Source of the DNA: JABGQS01 sp963666505
GTDB lineage: Bacteria; Bacillota; Clostridia; Christensenellales; SZUA-584
Length of the DNA stretch: 64,000 nt
Assembly: GCA_963666505.2 (NCBI GenBank)
Contig: CAXXXL010000001.1
Location: 1,054,001 to 1,118,000 of the forward strand
Reading direction: 5' to 3'
In this document: positions 8,531 through 18,789 of the stretch, piece by piece
How the letters are laid out: each line of letters begins with the position of its first letter
Numbering within the stretch: the stretch's first letter is position 1
Translations under genes and position numbers: made by a program
Notes under the pieces: generated by a model
What the model was told of the DNA's origin: nothing
The model's database searches: none
Seen by the model: only the letters and a program-made list of their open reading frames with translations

Positions 8531-9727
8531 ATGAAACCGGAACAACTAGATAAAAAAGCAAGAGAATACCTGCCGCAGATGAGCGAATTTTTAAGAGACC
8601 TAATCGCTATACCGGGCGAAAGCGCTGAAGAAAAAGAAGTGATTAGACGAATAAAAAAAGAAATGCTGGATCTGGATTTTGATCAGATCGAGATAGACCC
8701 TATGGGCAATATCTTAGGATTCATGGGAGACGGTGAAAAGATAATTGCATACGATGCACACATAGACACAGTAGGCATCGGCAACAAGGACAACTGGAGC
8801 TTCGATCCGTATAAAGGATATGAGAGTGATGAAGAGATAGGCGGCAGAGGCGCATCCGACCAGCTAGGCGGCATCGTCAGCGCAGTTTACGGTGCAAAGA
8901 TCATGAAAGATTTAGACTTGCTTTCAGGCTATACAGTTCTAGTAACCGGCACTGTACAGGAAGAAGACTGCGACGGCCTTTGCTGGCAGTATATTATAAA
9001 TGAAGATGGAATAAAGCCGGAGTTTGTTGTGATTACCGAACCTACAGACGGCAATGTTTACAGAGGTCAGCGTGGCAGGATGGAGATAAAAGTAGAAGTG
9101 TCTGGCGTTTCATGCCATGGGTCAGCACCAGAGCGCGGAGACAATGCTATATACAAGATGGCAGAGATAATAACGCAAGTCAAAGATTTGAACGATAGGC
9201 TAAAGAATGACGATTTTCTTGGTAAAGGAACACTTGCAGTGTCACAGGTCTTCTATACATCGCCTTCAAGGTGCGCTGTTGCAGACAGCTGCGCAATATC
9301 TATAGACAGGCGGCTTACAGACGGAGAGACATACATTTCGGCCATAGATGAAATAAAGCAGCTTGAATCTGTGCAGAAATACAATGCACAGGTCAGCATG
9401 TATAAATATGAGCGCCCGTCGTATACCGGCCTTGTATATCCGACAGACTGCTATTTCCCGACTTGGGTGCTGCCTGAAGACCACACTGCGGCTAAAGCTA
9501 TGGAAGAAGCGTATTCATCGCTCTACGGTGCGCCAAAAGTCGACAAGTGGACGTTCTCGACAAACGGCGTTTCAATCATGGGAAGATACGGAATTCCATG
9601 TATTGGTCTTGGACCTGGCAAAGAAGCGCAGGCGCATGCACCAAACGAGAAAACATGGAAAGAAGACCTTGTAAGATGCGCAGCAGTATACGCAGCGCTG
9701 CCTTCAGAATACGAAAAACAAGCTTAA
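8531..9727 (+). CDS. ygeY: YgeY-type selenium-metabolism hydrolase (M20 peptidase family)
   Basis: 398 residues of the M20 metallopeptidase/deacylase family. Metal-site motifs are YDAHIDTVG near 75, GRGASDQLGG near 112 and TGTVQEEDCDG near 147 with the catalytic acidic pair. Within M20, YgeY is the form found in selenium-dependent molybdenum hydroxylase clusters; it probably hydrolyses an amide or ureido bond in an opened purine-derived intermediate. Ribosome site AAGGGAGA precedes the ATG. First gene of an eight-gene operon, with ygeW nine bases downstream. The identity rests on family resemblance plus the very characteristic neighbourhood. Confidence 0.88.
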   Translation: MKPEQLDKKAREYLPQMSEFLRDLIAIPGESAEEKEVIRRIKKEMLDLDFDQIEIDPMGNILGFMGDGEKIIAYDAHIDTVGIGNKDNWSFDPYKGYESDEEIGGRGASDQLGGIVSAVYGAKIMKDLDLLSGYTVLVTGTVQEEDCDGLCWQYIINEDGIKPEFVVITEPTDGNVYRGQRGRMEIKVEVSGVSCHGSAPERGDNAIYKMAEIITQVKDLNDRLKNDDFLGKGTLAVSQVFYTSPSRCAVADSCAISIDRRLTDGETYISAIDEIKQLESVQKYNAQVSMYKYERPSYTGLVYPTDCYFPTWVLPEDHTAAKAMEEAYSSLYGAPKVDKWTFSTNGVSIMGRYGIPCIGLGPGKEAQAHAPNEKTWKEDLVRCAAVYAALPSEYEKQA

Positions 9728-9736
9728 GGAGCACAT

Positions 9737-10930
9737 ATGAAAGATATAAATAACGCAATCAAAAAGCTAGAGCAGTTAAGTCTAAAAGAAATGTACAACA
9801 ACGATTTTCTGCTGACGTGGGAAAAGACACAAGACGAGCTGATGGGAGTTTTCGAAACAGCGCAGATACTTCGGAAACTGCGTGAAGACAACATTTCCCC
9901 GAAAATATTCGACAGCGGACTGGCGGTATCTCTTTTCAGAGACAACTCAACAAGAACAAGGTTCAGTTTTGCAAGTGCATGTAATATGCTGGGGCTTACT
10001 GTGCAGGATCTTGACGAAGGAAAGTCGCAGATAGCGCACGGTGAAACTGTGCGTGAAACAGCTAACATGATATCGTTCATGGCTGACGTTATAGGGATAC
10101 GTGACGATATGTACATAGGCAAGGGAAACACATATATGCGCAACGTATCGCAGGCTGTACAGGAAGGATACGAAGACGGAGTTTTAGAGCAGCGCCCGAC
10201 GCTTGTTAACCTGCAGTGCGACATAGACCATCCAACACAGGCAATGGCAGATATGGCGCATCTTATTAATCATTTTGGTGGAGTAGAGAATCTTAAAGGC
10301 AAGAAGATAGCTATGTCATGGGCATATTCTCCGTCATACGGCAAGCCGCTTTCTGTTCCGCAGGGAATAGTCGGGTTGATGACACGCTTCGGAATGGACG
10401 TAACGCTGGCCCATCCTGAAGGCTATGAGATTATGTCAGATGTAGAAATTGTAGCAGCAGATAACGCAAAAGCGAGCGGTGGCAGCTTCACTAAGACAAA
10501 CAGCATGAAAGAAGCCTTCAAAGACGCAGATATCGTCTATCCTAAGAGCTGGGCCTCATACGCTGCCATGGAAGAGCGCACAAAGCTCTATGGCGAAGGA
10601 GACACACATGGAATACACAGGCTTGAAAAGCAGCTTCTAAAAGAAAACGAGAAGCATATAGACTGGGAATGCACAGAGGAACTGATGGCGCTGACAAAAG
10701 ACAAAAGCGCATTATACATGCATTGCCTGCCTGCAGATATCACAGGTGTTTCATGTAAGCAGGGTGAAGTTGCTGCGAGCGTTTTCGACAGATACAGAGT
10801 TCCGCTCTATAAAGAAGCAGGGTACAAGCCTTATATCATAGCTGCTATGATATTTCTCTCAAAAGTTAAAGATCCGGCAGAGTTCTTCAAACGCGCATTA
10901 AATAATAATATTAGCAGATACAGAGGATAG
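9737..10930 (+). CDS. ygeW: Knotted carbamoyltransferase YgeW
   Basis: 397 residues. The carbamoyl-phosphate site SxxTRT appears as DNSTRTRFSF near residue 74, and the second signature MHCLPAD near 332 matches the HCLP motif of aspartate/ornithine carbamoyltransferases. The length and the purine-cluster setting point to YgeW rather than ornithine carbamoyltransferase. In this pathway the reaction would run in the phosphorolytic direction, splitting a ureido intermediate into an amine and carbamoyl phosphate, which the next gene product turns into ATP. The native substrate is not proven by sequence. Confidence 0.88.
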   Translation: MKDINNAIKKLEQLSLKEMYNNDFLLTWEKTQDELMGVFETAQILRKLREDNISPKIFDSGLAVSLFRDNSTRTRFSFASACNMLGLTVQDLDEGKSQIAHGETVRETANMISFMADVIGIRDDMYIGKGNTYMRNVSQAVQEGYEDGVLEQRPTLVNLQCDIDHPTQAMADMAHLINHFGGVENLKGKKIAMSWAYSPSYGKPLSVPQGIVGLMTRFGMDVTLAHPEGYEIMSDVEIVAADNAKASGGSFTKTNSMKEAFKDADIVYPKSWASYAAMEERTKLYGEGDTHGIHRLEKQLLKENEKHIDWECTEELMALTKDKSALYMHCLPADITGVSCKQGEVAASVFDRYRVPLYKEAGYKPYIIAAMIFLSKVKDPAEFFKRALNNNISRYRG

Positions 10931-10933
10931 AAT

Positions 10934-11860
10934 ATGAGCAGAATGGTGATAGCCCTTGGCGGAAACGCACTTGGGGAAAGCCTGCATGACCAGATGATAG
11001 CTGTAAGGAAAACTACCAAGGAAATAGCAAAGCTGGCGAAGCAGGGGCACGAGATAGTGCTAACCCACGGCAACGGTCCGCAGGTAGGTTTGATGCTGGA
11101 TATTTTCGACAGCTACAAACTGCACCATAATATTGACACGTTCACTATGTCTGTGTGTGTCAGCATTACACAAGGCTATATAGGTTACGATCTGCAAAAC
11201 TTTATGCGTGAAGCTATGCTCAATCTCGATCTCGATATACCTGCATCAACAGTGATAACACAAGTCATAGTAGACGAGAACGATCATGCTTTCAAAGAAC
11301 CTACAAAACCAATAGGCCTCTACATGAACGAAGAGCAGGCAAATGCCGCCAGGGCTAAAGGAGAAAGCCTTATATTTATTGAAGGCAAAGGCTGGCGACA
11401 GGTTGTTGCGTCACCAAAGCCGCGCCATATTGTCGAGAGCGAAACGATAAAAAGCCTTCTCGATTCAGGGCAGCTGGTAATAGCCTGTGGAGGCGGAGGA
11501 ATACCGGTAATTGAGCAGGGAAACCACCTAAAAGGCGTCCAGGCTGTTATAGACAAAGACTTCTCAAGTGCAAAGCTTGCAAAATTGATTCACGCTGACT
11601 ATTTTGTTATACTTACAGCAGTAGAGAAAGTATATTTAAACTTTGGTAAACCTGATGAAAAACCGCTTGATATTATCACCTGCAGACAGGCAAAAAAGTA
11701 TATTGAAGAAGGACACTTCGGTGAAGGTTCTATGCTTCCGAAAATCGAAGCGTCCATGCAAGTCGTAACAGAGAATCCAAAGTGTACAGCACTAATAACA
11801 TCGCTAGAGAAGGTTACAGAAGGCTTACAAGGCAAAACCGGTACAAGAATAACTGCATAA
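10934..11860 (+). CDS. arcC: Carbamate kinase
   Basis: 308 residues. VIALGGNALG at the N-terminus, LTHGNGPQVGL near residue 48, and a C-terminal GKTGTRI are diagnostic for carbamate kinase (YqeA/ArcC). It transfers the phosphate of carbamoyl phosphate to ADP, releasing ammonia and CO2. This is the energy-conserving step after YgeW. It lies three bases after ygeW, which supports strict coupling of the two activities. No arginine deiminase genes are nearby, so it belongs to purine and not arginine fermentation. Confidence 0.93.
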   Translation: MSRMVIALGGNALGESLHDQMIAVRKTTKEIAKLAKQGHEIVLTHGNGPQVGLMLDIFDSYKLHHNIDTFTMSVCVSITQGYIGYDLQNFMREAMLNLDLDIPASTVITQVIVDENDHAFKEPTKPIGLYMNEEQANAARAKGESLIFIEGKGWRQVVASPKPRHIVESETIKSLLDSGQLVIACGGGGIPVIEQGNHLKGVQAVIDKDFSSAKLAKLIHADYFVILTAVEKVYLNFGKPDEKPLDIITCRQAKKYIEEGHFGEGSMLPKIEASMQVVTENPKCTALITSLEKVTEGLQGKTGTRITA

Positions 11861-11874
11861 CGGAGTAGCTTTAA

Positions 11875-13203
11875 ATGATACAGCTTATAGGAAACGGAAC
11901 ATTAATAACCAGAAACGCAAATAAACCACTCATAAAAGACGGTTGTGTTGCTGTTGAAAAAAATAAGATAGTTGACTACGGTATAACAAAAGACATGAAA
12001 GCCTCATATCCGGGCGCTTCGTTCTATGATTCAAAAGGCGGGATTATAATGCCGGGGCTTATAAATGCCCACGGTCATATATACAGTGCCCTTGCACGGG
12101 GAATGTCGCTTGAAAATCCAGGAGTTTCAAAGAACTTCACACAGATACTTGAAAACCTGTGGTGGCGTGTAGACCGTGCACTCTCTACAAAGGAAATAGA
12201 GGCCAGCGCTTATGTTACATATCTTGATGGCATCAGAAACGGTGTCACGACAGTATTTGACCACCATGCAAGCGCAGGCAGCGTGGCAGGCAGCCTGTTC
12301 ACAATAGCAGGTGTTGCCCGGGATATAGGCATACGTACTTCTCTGTGCTACGAAGTCTCCGATAGGGACGGTAAGCAAATCAGCGATGCCGGAATAAAGG
12401 AGAATGCGGACTTCATAGGCTGGGCAGAGGATGAGCAAAGCGACATGATAAAAGCTATGTTCGGTCTGCACGCTTCATTCACACTGTCAGATGAAACGCT
12501 TGAGAAATGTGTAGAAACAGCAGCAGACTGCGGTTTTCATGTTCATGTAGCCGAAGGGATAGATGACTTGAATGACAGCCTAGAGAAGTACGGCATGCGT
12601 GTCGCAGAGAGGCTTGATAAGTTCGGGATACTCAAACCAAACACTCTTGCAGTTCACTGCATACATGTAAATAAAAATGAGATACAACTCATAAAGGATT
12701 CTGGCAGCATAGTAATCCACAATCCGGAGTCTAACATGGGTAATGCTGTAGGCTGTGCGGATATTCTCAAGATGATGGAAGAAGGAATACTTGTCGGACT
12801 GGGGACTGACGGATATACAACAGACATGTTCGAGTCACTAAAAGCGGCTAACCTTATACAAAAGCATGTTAAGGGTGACCCCAGCGTTGCTTGGTCAGAG
12901 CCGCCGAATATGCTTTTCCAAAACAACAGCGAAATATGCGCAAGATTTTTTAACAATAGGATTGGTGTAATCGAGAAAGATGCTCTTGCAGACATTATAG
13001 TTCTCGAGTATTTCTCGCCGACGCCAATAACACAGGATAATATAGATTCGCATATGCACTTTGGTCTTTGCGGCAAGTCAGTCATCTCTACGATGGTAGA
13101 CGGTAAGTTCATTATGAAAGACAGGGTCATGCAAGATATCGATGAGCAAAAGATATACGCAGATTCAAGACAAACAGCAGAAGAGTTTTGGAATCGTGCA
13201 TAA
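11875..13203 (+). CDS. ssnA: SsnA-type aminohydrolase / chlorohydrolase
   Basis: 442 residues of the amidohydrolase superfamily. The metal-ligand pattern is NAHGHIYSALARGM near 62, HVHVAEG near 223, AVHCIHV near 260 and GTDGYTTDM near 318. The TatD/ATZ-like fold and the cluster context identify SsnA, a conserved member of selenium-dependent hydroxylase loci. It probably deaminates or opens a purine-derived ring such as a guanine-like or oxidised purine. In E. coli the name comes from a stationary-phase phenotype and the substrate is unsettled. Spacing to neighbours is 14-15 bases with clear ribosome sites. Confidence 0.88.
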   Translation: MIQLIGNGTLITRNANKPLIKDGCVAVEKNKIVDYGITKDMKASYPGASFYDSKGGIIMPGLINAHGHIYSALARGMSLENPGVSKNFTQILENLWWRVDRALSTKEIEASAYVTYLDGIRNGVTTVFDHHASAGSVAGSLFTIAGVARDIGIRTSLCYEVSDRDGKQISDAGIKENADFIGWAEDEQSDMIKAMFGLHASFTLSDETLEKCVETAADCGFHVHVAEGIDDLNDSLEKYGMRVAERLDKFGILKPNTLAVHCIHVNKNEIQLIKDSGSIVIHNPESNMGNAVGCADILKMMEEGILVGLGTDGYTTDMFESLKAANLIQKHVKGDPSVAWSEPPNMLFQNNSEICARFFNNRIGVIEKDALADIIVLEYFSPTPITQDNIDSHMHFGLCGKSVISTMVDGKFIMKDRVMQDIDEQKIYADSRQTAEEFWNRA

Positions 13204-13218
13204 ATTAAGGAGCTGCAG

Positions 13219-16203
13219 ATGAACGAGAAGATGACACCAATTTCTTTTGATAAACTGATTTACTGGATGCGCAGCGAATACGAAAGCAGCGGCAGCATTT
13301 TTGGTATAGATAAATCGAAGTTCTATGAAGCCAAAGACAAGCAGAAACACACTATGTTTTCGAGCAGGCTCGGGTCTCTTGCAGGGCCAGCAGCTGGCCC
13401 GAATACTCAACTTGCTCAGAACATACTGTCGGCATATCTGTGCGGCATGAGGTTTTTCGAACTAAAGACGGTGCAGACTCTCGATGGTGAAGATCTGGCA
13501 AAGCTGATACCCCGTCCGTGTATTAACGCACAGGACGAAGGTTACAACTGCGAATGGTCTACCGAGCTTACAGTGCAGCAGGCATATGAAGAATACGTAA
13601 AAGCATGGATTCTTCTGCACATAGCTTCAAAGGAATACGGTCTTTCAGAGCAGCCGGATTTCATATTCAATATGAGCGTCGGCTACGACTACGAAGGAAT
13701 AACCTCGCCGAAAATAGATAATTTCATAAACAGAATGATGGATGCAGACCAGACAGAGATATGGACAGAATGCAAATCGTTTCTGCTTGAAAACGTAAGG
13801 ATGTTCAGGAATGTTACAGCAGAGTATATAGAGGATATTTCTCCGAATATATCAAACTCTATAACCCTGTCAACTTTGCACGGCTGCCCGCCTCACGAGA
13901 TAGAGAGAATAGCGTACTATTTCCTTACGGACAAGAAACTGCACACATATGTTAAGCTAAACCCCACACTTCTTGGGTACGATTTTGTTAGGAACACTCT
14001 CGACAAAATGGGTTATGGCTATATCAGTTTTGATACGGTTCACTTTGACCAGGATTTGAAGATGGACGATGCGCTCGCGCTTATAGAGCGCCTTCAGAAA
14101 ACAGCGCAGAATGAGCAGTTGCAGTTTGGCGCAAAGGTGTCGAATACGTTTCCTGTGCAAATAAAGCGGAACGAGCTTCCCGGCGAATATATGTACATGT
14201 CCGGCAGAGCGTTGTTTGCACTCACAGTCAACGTCGCAAAACAACTTGCAGAACACTTTAACGGCAAAATCAATATATCGTATTCAGGCGGAGCGGACTA
14301 TTTCAATGCAGACACGCTGATAAGCGCAGGTATAAAACCTGTAACTGCAGCAACAACGCTGCTGAAGCCGGGTGGTTATTCACGTGCCAAACAGTTATGT
14401 GAAAAACTAAGGGATGTAAAAGCTATTGAAAGAATAGATATACAAGCTCTGCGCAAAATCGCTGAAGCTGCTGCATATGACGAACACCTTATAAAGGATG
14501 CAAGAGAAACTGATTCACGCAAAGTCAGCTCAAAACTTCGAATGTTCAACTGCTTTATATCACCTTGCCAAGAGGGCGGCTGTCCGATAAATCAACAGAT
14601 TCCGGCATATCTTGACATGGTAAGTAAAGGTAAATATGAGCAGGCACTGCGCATAATAACCATAGACAATCCTCTTCCGGGAACCTTGGGAGAGATATGT
14701 ACGCATTTTTGCCAGGACAAATGCACAAGGCTGGATTATGAAAAGTCACTTCAGATAAGGCAGGCAAAGAAGATTGCCGCAGAAAAGGCAAACAAAAAGC
14801 TGACAAGGATGATAAAACCTTCCCGGCTAAGAACAGAGAAGAGGGCAGCGATAATAGGCGCAGGACCTGCAGGCATAAGCGCGGCTGTGTTCCTGAGAAG
14901 AAACGGCATAGATGTTACTGTTTTCGAAAGGCTCGAGCAGCCGATGGGCGTTGTTTCACATATAATACCGAAATTCCGCATAAAAGATGAAATAATAGAG
15001 CATGATGTCGATATAGCAAAAAAGACAGGTGTAGAGTTCGTTTTCGGCGCCGATGAAAATTATGATATCAAAAAGCTGAAAGAAAACTACAACTTCGTTA
15101 TAATAGCTACAGGAGCATGGATGAAGGGGCACTGCCCGGTAGAAGAGGGCGAAGAATATATGATTGATGCGCTGGATTTCCTTAAGGAGTCAAGGCAGGC
15201 CGACTGTAAACTTAGTTTGGGTAAGAACGTTGCTGTCATCGGCGGCGGAGACGTTGCAATGGACTGCGCACGTGCAGCGGCACGTGCAGACGGCGCAGAG
15301 AACGTTCACATAGTGTACAGGCGCACACGGCAGTTCATGCCGGCGCAGAAAGAAGAGATAGACGCAGCGCTTGCCGAAGGTGTAGTCTTTAAGGAACTGC
15401 TTTCTCCGATAAGCTGCTCCAGAGATAAATTAAAAGTATGCTCAATGCGTCTTGGCGACCTCGACGTGGACGGCAGAAGAAAGACTCTAAAGACGGACGA
15501 GACCAGTGTGATGTACTACGATACAGTCATAAGTGCAGTAGGTGCACGTGTAGACTGTACAGTGATGGAAAACAACGCAATTGATATAAAGATGACGAAC
15601 AACAATCTGGAAACAAACATAGAAAACGTATATATTGCAGGAGACTGCAGAAGAGGAGCAGCGACGATAGTCGAGGCAGTCGCAGATGCTAAAGTGATAG
15701 CTAAGGATATACTCGGAAAATGCGGACTTGACAGTGATTTCATATCAGTTGAGACTTCGCTTGGCAATGAAGAGATCCGCAGCCGCAAAGCAGTGCTGAA
15801 AGACGCATCAGAAGGGCATGATGACGCAGAGAGGTGCCTATCCTGCGGACAGGTATGCGAGATATGCTGCGAAGTCTGCCCGAACAGAGCCAATATAAGA
15901 ATAGACATAGACGGAGCGCCCCAGATAGTCCATATAGACGGCATGTGCAACCACTGCGGCAACTGCAGTGTGTTCTGCCCGCATATCGGAGACCCTGCTA
16001 AGGATAAGCCGACCCTCTTCTGGAGCAGGCAGGCATTTGAAGCCAGCGAAAATAAGGGCTGGATGTATCTCGAAGAAGACAACGTTCTTGTCCGTGATAT
16101 AAATGGCAAAGTGTATGAGTGCAGCATGGATAGTGATATAATCTCTCCGATGTTAAAAAAGATAATAAACACAGCAGAAAACGAAAAGAACTATATTTAC
16201 TGA
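13219..16203 (+). CDS. ygfK: YgfK-type FeS/FAD oxidoreductase ('selenate reductase subunit')
   Basis: 994 residues. Residues 1 to ~430 form a dihydroorotate-dehydrogenase-like barrel. A GltD-like module follows: Cys-rich CFISPCQEGGCP and THFCQDKC (cluster binding), an FAD loop IIGAGPAGISAAV near 545 and an NAD(P) loop VIGGGDVAMDCARAA near 675. Near the end are CLSCGQVCEICCEVCP and MCNHCGNCSVFCP, two further 4Fe-4S motifs. It probably shuttles electrons between NAD(P)H/ferredoxin and the molybdenum hydroxylase, or reduces a purine intermediate. The historical name comes from E. coli selenate reduction. Length is close to E. coli YgfK, so it is complete. Confidence 0.9.
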   Translation: MNEKMTPISFDKLIYWMRSEYESSGSIFGIDKSKFYEAKDKQKHTMFSSRLGSLAGPAAGPNTQLAQNILSAYLCGMRFFELKTVQTLDGEDLAKLIPRPCINAQDEGYNCEWSTELTVQQAYEEYVKAWILLHIASKEYGLSEQPDFIFNMSVGYDYEGITSPKIDNFINRMMDADQTEIWTECKSFLLENVRMFRNVTAEYIEDISPNISNSITLSTLHGCPPHEIERIAYYFLTDKKLHTYVKLNPTLLGYDFVRNTLDKMGYGYISFDTVHFDQDLKMDDALALIERLQKTAQNEQLQFGAKVSNTFPVQIKRNELPGEYMYMSGRALFALTVNVAKQLAEHFNGKINISYSGGADYFNADTLISAGIKPVTAATTLLKPGGYSRAKQLCEKLRDVKAIERIDIQALRKIAEAAAYDEHLIKDARETDSRKVSSKLRMFNCFISPCQEGGCPINQQIPAYLDMVSKGKYEQALRIITIDNPLPGTLGEICTHFCQDKCTRLDYEKSLQIRQAKKIAAEKANKKLTRMIKPSRLRTEKRAAIIGAGPAGISAAVFLRRNGIDVTVFERLEQPMGVVSHIIPKFRIKDEIIEHDVDIAKKTGVEFVFGADENYDIKKLKENYNFVIIATGAWMKGHCPVEEGEEYMIDALDFLKESRQADCKLSLGKNVAVIGGGDVAMDCARAAARADGAENVHIVYRRTRQFMPAQKEEIDAALAEGVVFKELLSPISCSRDKLKVCSMRLGDLDVDGRRKTLKTDETSVMYYDTVISAVGARVDCTVMENNAIDIKMTNNNLETNIENVYIAGDCRRGAATIVEAVADAKVIAKDILGKCGLDSDFISVETSLGNEEIRSRKAVLKDASEGHDDAERCLSCGQVCEICCEVCPNRANIRIDIDGAPQIVHIDGMCNHCGNCSVFCPHIGDPAKDKPTLFWSRQAFEASENKGWMYLEEDNVLVRDINGKVYECSMDSDIISPMLKKIINTAENEKNYIY

Positions 16204-16212
16204 GGCAGTGAT

Positions 16213-18789
16213 ATGACGCAGTTCTGGCTAAATGAAAACTTAATAGAAACTAGCTTTGATAAAACGCTTCTGCGTTTCCTGCGGGATGATATGCACATAA
16301 AGTCTGTTAAAGACGGGTGCAGCGAGGGCGTTTGCGGTACGTGCAGTGTTCTTGTAGACGGTGTTTCACGCCGTTCATGCATACTAAAGCTAAATAAACT
16401 CTCAGGAAAACACATAACGACTATAGAAGGCCTTAGCGACTATGAGAAACAGGTCTATGTATATTGCTTCTCAAAAGCAGGCGCGGTCCAGTGCGGTTTC
16501 TGCACTCCGGGTATGATAATAAGTGCAAAAGCGCTGCTGGATAAAAACAGAAGTCCGAACGAAGATGAGATTGCAAAAGCGCTCAAAGGCAACATATGCC
16601 GCTGCACAGGCTACAAAAACATAATCGAAGCAGTAGAAAATGCTGCTGATTTCTTCAGGGAAAAGCGGCAAGTGCCAAAGCATGAAACAGATGCAAAGAT
16701 ATTGTCCGAAGTCTTCCGCCCGACGGCATACCAAAAGGTGCTTGGCCTCGGTGAGTATGCAGACGATATCGAACTTCCGGACATGGTCTGGGCAAGCGCT
16801 GTGCGCAGCGCCTATCCACGTGCTGTAGTAGAAGATATAGACATCTCAAAAGCTCTGCGGCATAAAGATGCGGTTGCAGTAATAACTGCAGACGATATAC
16901 CGGGCAGTGTAAAAGCCGGTCATATCATTAAAGACTGGGATACGCTTATAGCAAAGGGAGAAACGACAAGATATATTGGCGACTCTATTGTACTGGTTGT
17001 CTCGCAAAAAAGCGAAACGCTCGAAGAGATAAAGTCTCTTGTCGATATAAAATACAAAGTACTTGAGCCAGTTTGCGACCCGGAACAGGCGCTCAAAACA
17101 GATGCGCCGTTTATCCATCCTTCGGGAAACATACTTCGTGAAGACAAGATAAAACGTGGCGAGGATATCGACGAAGTGATCGCACGCTCAAAACACGTTG
17201 TAACAAACACCTATGAAACACCGTTTACAGAGCATGCATACCTTGAGCCGGAATGCGCTGTGTGCAAGTGCGATGATGATGGCATCACGCTTTATTCCGG
17301 CAGCCAGAATATATTCGACGAACAACGAGAGATTGCGCATATACTTGGGCTTTCGCCGGAAAAGATACACGTTATAACAAAGCTCGTGGGCGGCGCTTTC
17401 GGCGGCAAAGAAGATATGAGTGTACAGCACCATGCGGCGCTTGCGTCCTATCTTACCAAACGCACCGTAAAGGTTAAGCTTTCACGTCAGGAAAGCTTCA
17501 ATATATCCACAAAGCGCCACGCTATGAAGATAACGCTGACAACAACGTGCGACGAAAGAGGCATGCTTACGGGCATCAAATCGAGGATAGTTGCAGACAC
17601 CGGCGCATACGCTTCACTGGGCGGCCCGGTATCACAGCGTGCATGTACCCATTCAGGAGGTCCGTACAGCTTCCCGAACGCCGACATAAGGAGCAAGGCA
17701 GTGTACACTAACAATCCGCCGGGAGGGGCTTTCAGAGGCTTCGGAGTAACGCAGAGCTGTTTTGCTATAGAAAACAATATGACGCTGCTTGCTAAGAAAG
17801 CCGGTTTGTCAGCCTGGGAGATCCGCTACAGAAACGCAGTAAAACCGGGAGATTTTCTTGCGAATGGACAGATAGCTGATAAAACGACTGCTATACGAAA
17901 GTGTCTAGAAGAGATCAAAGAATTATACGATAAGTATCCTGGCGCAGGGCTTGCTGCGTCGATAAAGAACACAGGGCTGGGCGTCGGCGTAACCGATACG
18001 GGACGTGCGATAGTGTCTGTCGAAGGCGGCAAAGTACATATACGCACAGGTGCCGCACGAGTGGGGCAGGGGCTTGATTGCGTTGCATTGCAGATAGCTT
18101 GCCAAACGCTGGATATTGAGCCGGAGCTTGTTGTAATAGAAGCGCCGGATTCGAAAAGAACACCGAATTCAGGAACGACGACTGCATCAAGACAGACGGC
18201 ATTTACCGGAGAAGCTGTAACGCTGGCATGCCGGAAGCTGAAAAAAGAAATAGACAATGGCAAGCCGCTGTCAGAGCTTGAGGGTAAAGAATACCTTGGT
18301 GAATACACGTGCATCACCGATCCTATCACTACCGACAAAGAGCATCCCTACAGCCACCTTGCGTATTCATACGGAGTGCAGCTTGTAGTGCTTGATAATG
18401 ACGGCAGGGTGTCGCAGGTGCATGCAGTATACGACATAGGACAGGTAATAAACAAGAAGAACGCTGAAGGACAACTGCACGGCGGCATAGTAATGGGTCT
18501 TGGCTATGCACTGACGGAAGATTTTCCGCTGAAAGAGTGCATTCCTATGGTAAAGATGGGAACGCTCGGATTGCTGCGCAGCATCTCTATGCCGAAGATG
18601 AGCGTAAAGTTCGTAAGCAGCGAAGAGCTTCTAAGTGTTGCATACGGTGCTAAAGGCGTTGGCGAGATTTCAGCTATCCCTACAGCGCCTGCAGTCGCGG
18701 CGGCATATTATAATCGTGACGGCATTATGAGAACAAAGCTGCCTCTGGAGAACACAGCTTATATAAGGACAAGTAAAAATGATAATTAA
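16213..18789 (+). CDS. Selenium-dependent xanthine dehydrogenase (fused FeS-Mo subunit)
   Basis: 858 residues. N-terminal 2x[2Fe-2S] region: CSEGVCGTCSVLVDG and CGFCTPG...CRCTGY. After a linker (~155) comes the molybdopterin part of the xanthine-oxidase family: GGAFGGKED near 392, AFRGFGVTQ near 507, and the active-site glutamate in KGVGEISAIP near 815. No FAD domain; electrons probably go to YgfK. This fused layout is that of the Se-dependent xanthine dehydrogenases found beside ygfK/ssnA. In that family selenium is a labile cofactor ligand, not selenocysteine, and no in-frame TGA is seen. It would interconvert hypoxanthine/xanthine/urate. Confidence 0.88.
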   Translation: MTQFWLNENLIETSFDKTLLRFLRDDMHIKSVKDGCSEGVCGTCSVLVDGVSRRSCILKLNKLSGKHITTIEGLSDYEKQVYVYCFSKAGAVQCGFCTPGMIISAKALLDKNRSPNEDEIAKALKGNICRCTGYKNIIEAVENAADFFREKRQVPKHETDAKILSEVFRPTAYQKVLGLGEYADDIELPDMVWASAVRSAYPRAVVEDIDISKALRHKDAVAVITADDIPGSVKAGHIIKDWDTLIAKGETTRYIGDSIVLVVSQKSETLEEIKSLVDIKYKVLEPVCDPEQALKTDAPFIHPSGNILREDKIKRGEDIDEVIARSKHVVTNTYETPFTEHAYLEPECAVCKCDDDGITLYSGSQNIFDEQREIAHILGLSPEKIHVITKLVGGAFGGKEDMSVQHHAALASYLTKRTVKVKLSRQESFNISTKRHAMKITLTTTCDERGMLTGIKSRIVADTGAYASLGGPVSQRACTHSGGPYSFPNADIRSKAVYTNNPPGGAFRGFGVTQSCFAIENNMTLLAKKAGLSAWEIRYRNAVKPGDFLANGQIADKTTAIRKCLEEIKELYDKYPGAGLAASIKNTGLGVGVTDTGRAIVSVEGGKVHIRTGAARVGQGLDCVALQIACQTLDIEPELVVIEAPDSKRTPNSGTTTASRQTAFTGEAVTLACRKLKKEIDNGKPLSELEGKEYLGEYTCITDPITTDKEHPYSHLAYSYGVQLVVLDNDGRVSQVHAVYDIGQVINKKNAEGQLHGGIVMGLGYALTEDFPLKECIPMVKMGTLGLLRSISMPKMSVKFVSSEELLSVAYGAKGVGEISAIPTAPAVAAAYYNRDGIMRTKLPLENTAYIRTSKNDN

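Noticed and set aside
15516..16172. 218-codon minus-strand frame inside ygfK
   Set aside because: Opposite the conserved C-terminal FeS region of ygfK; low-complexity translation with no family match.
16213..18789. Selenocysteine in the xanthine dehydrogenase
   Set aside because: The frame has no internal TGA; in this family selenium is a separately inserted cofactor atom.
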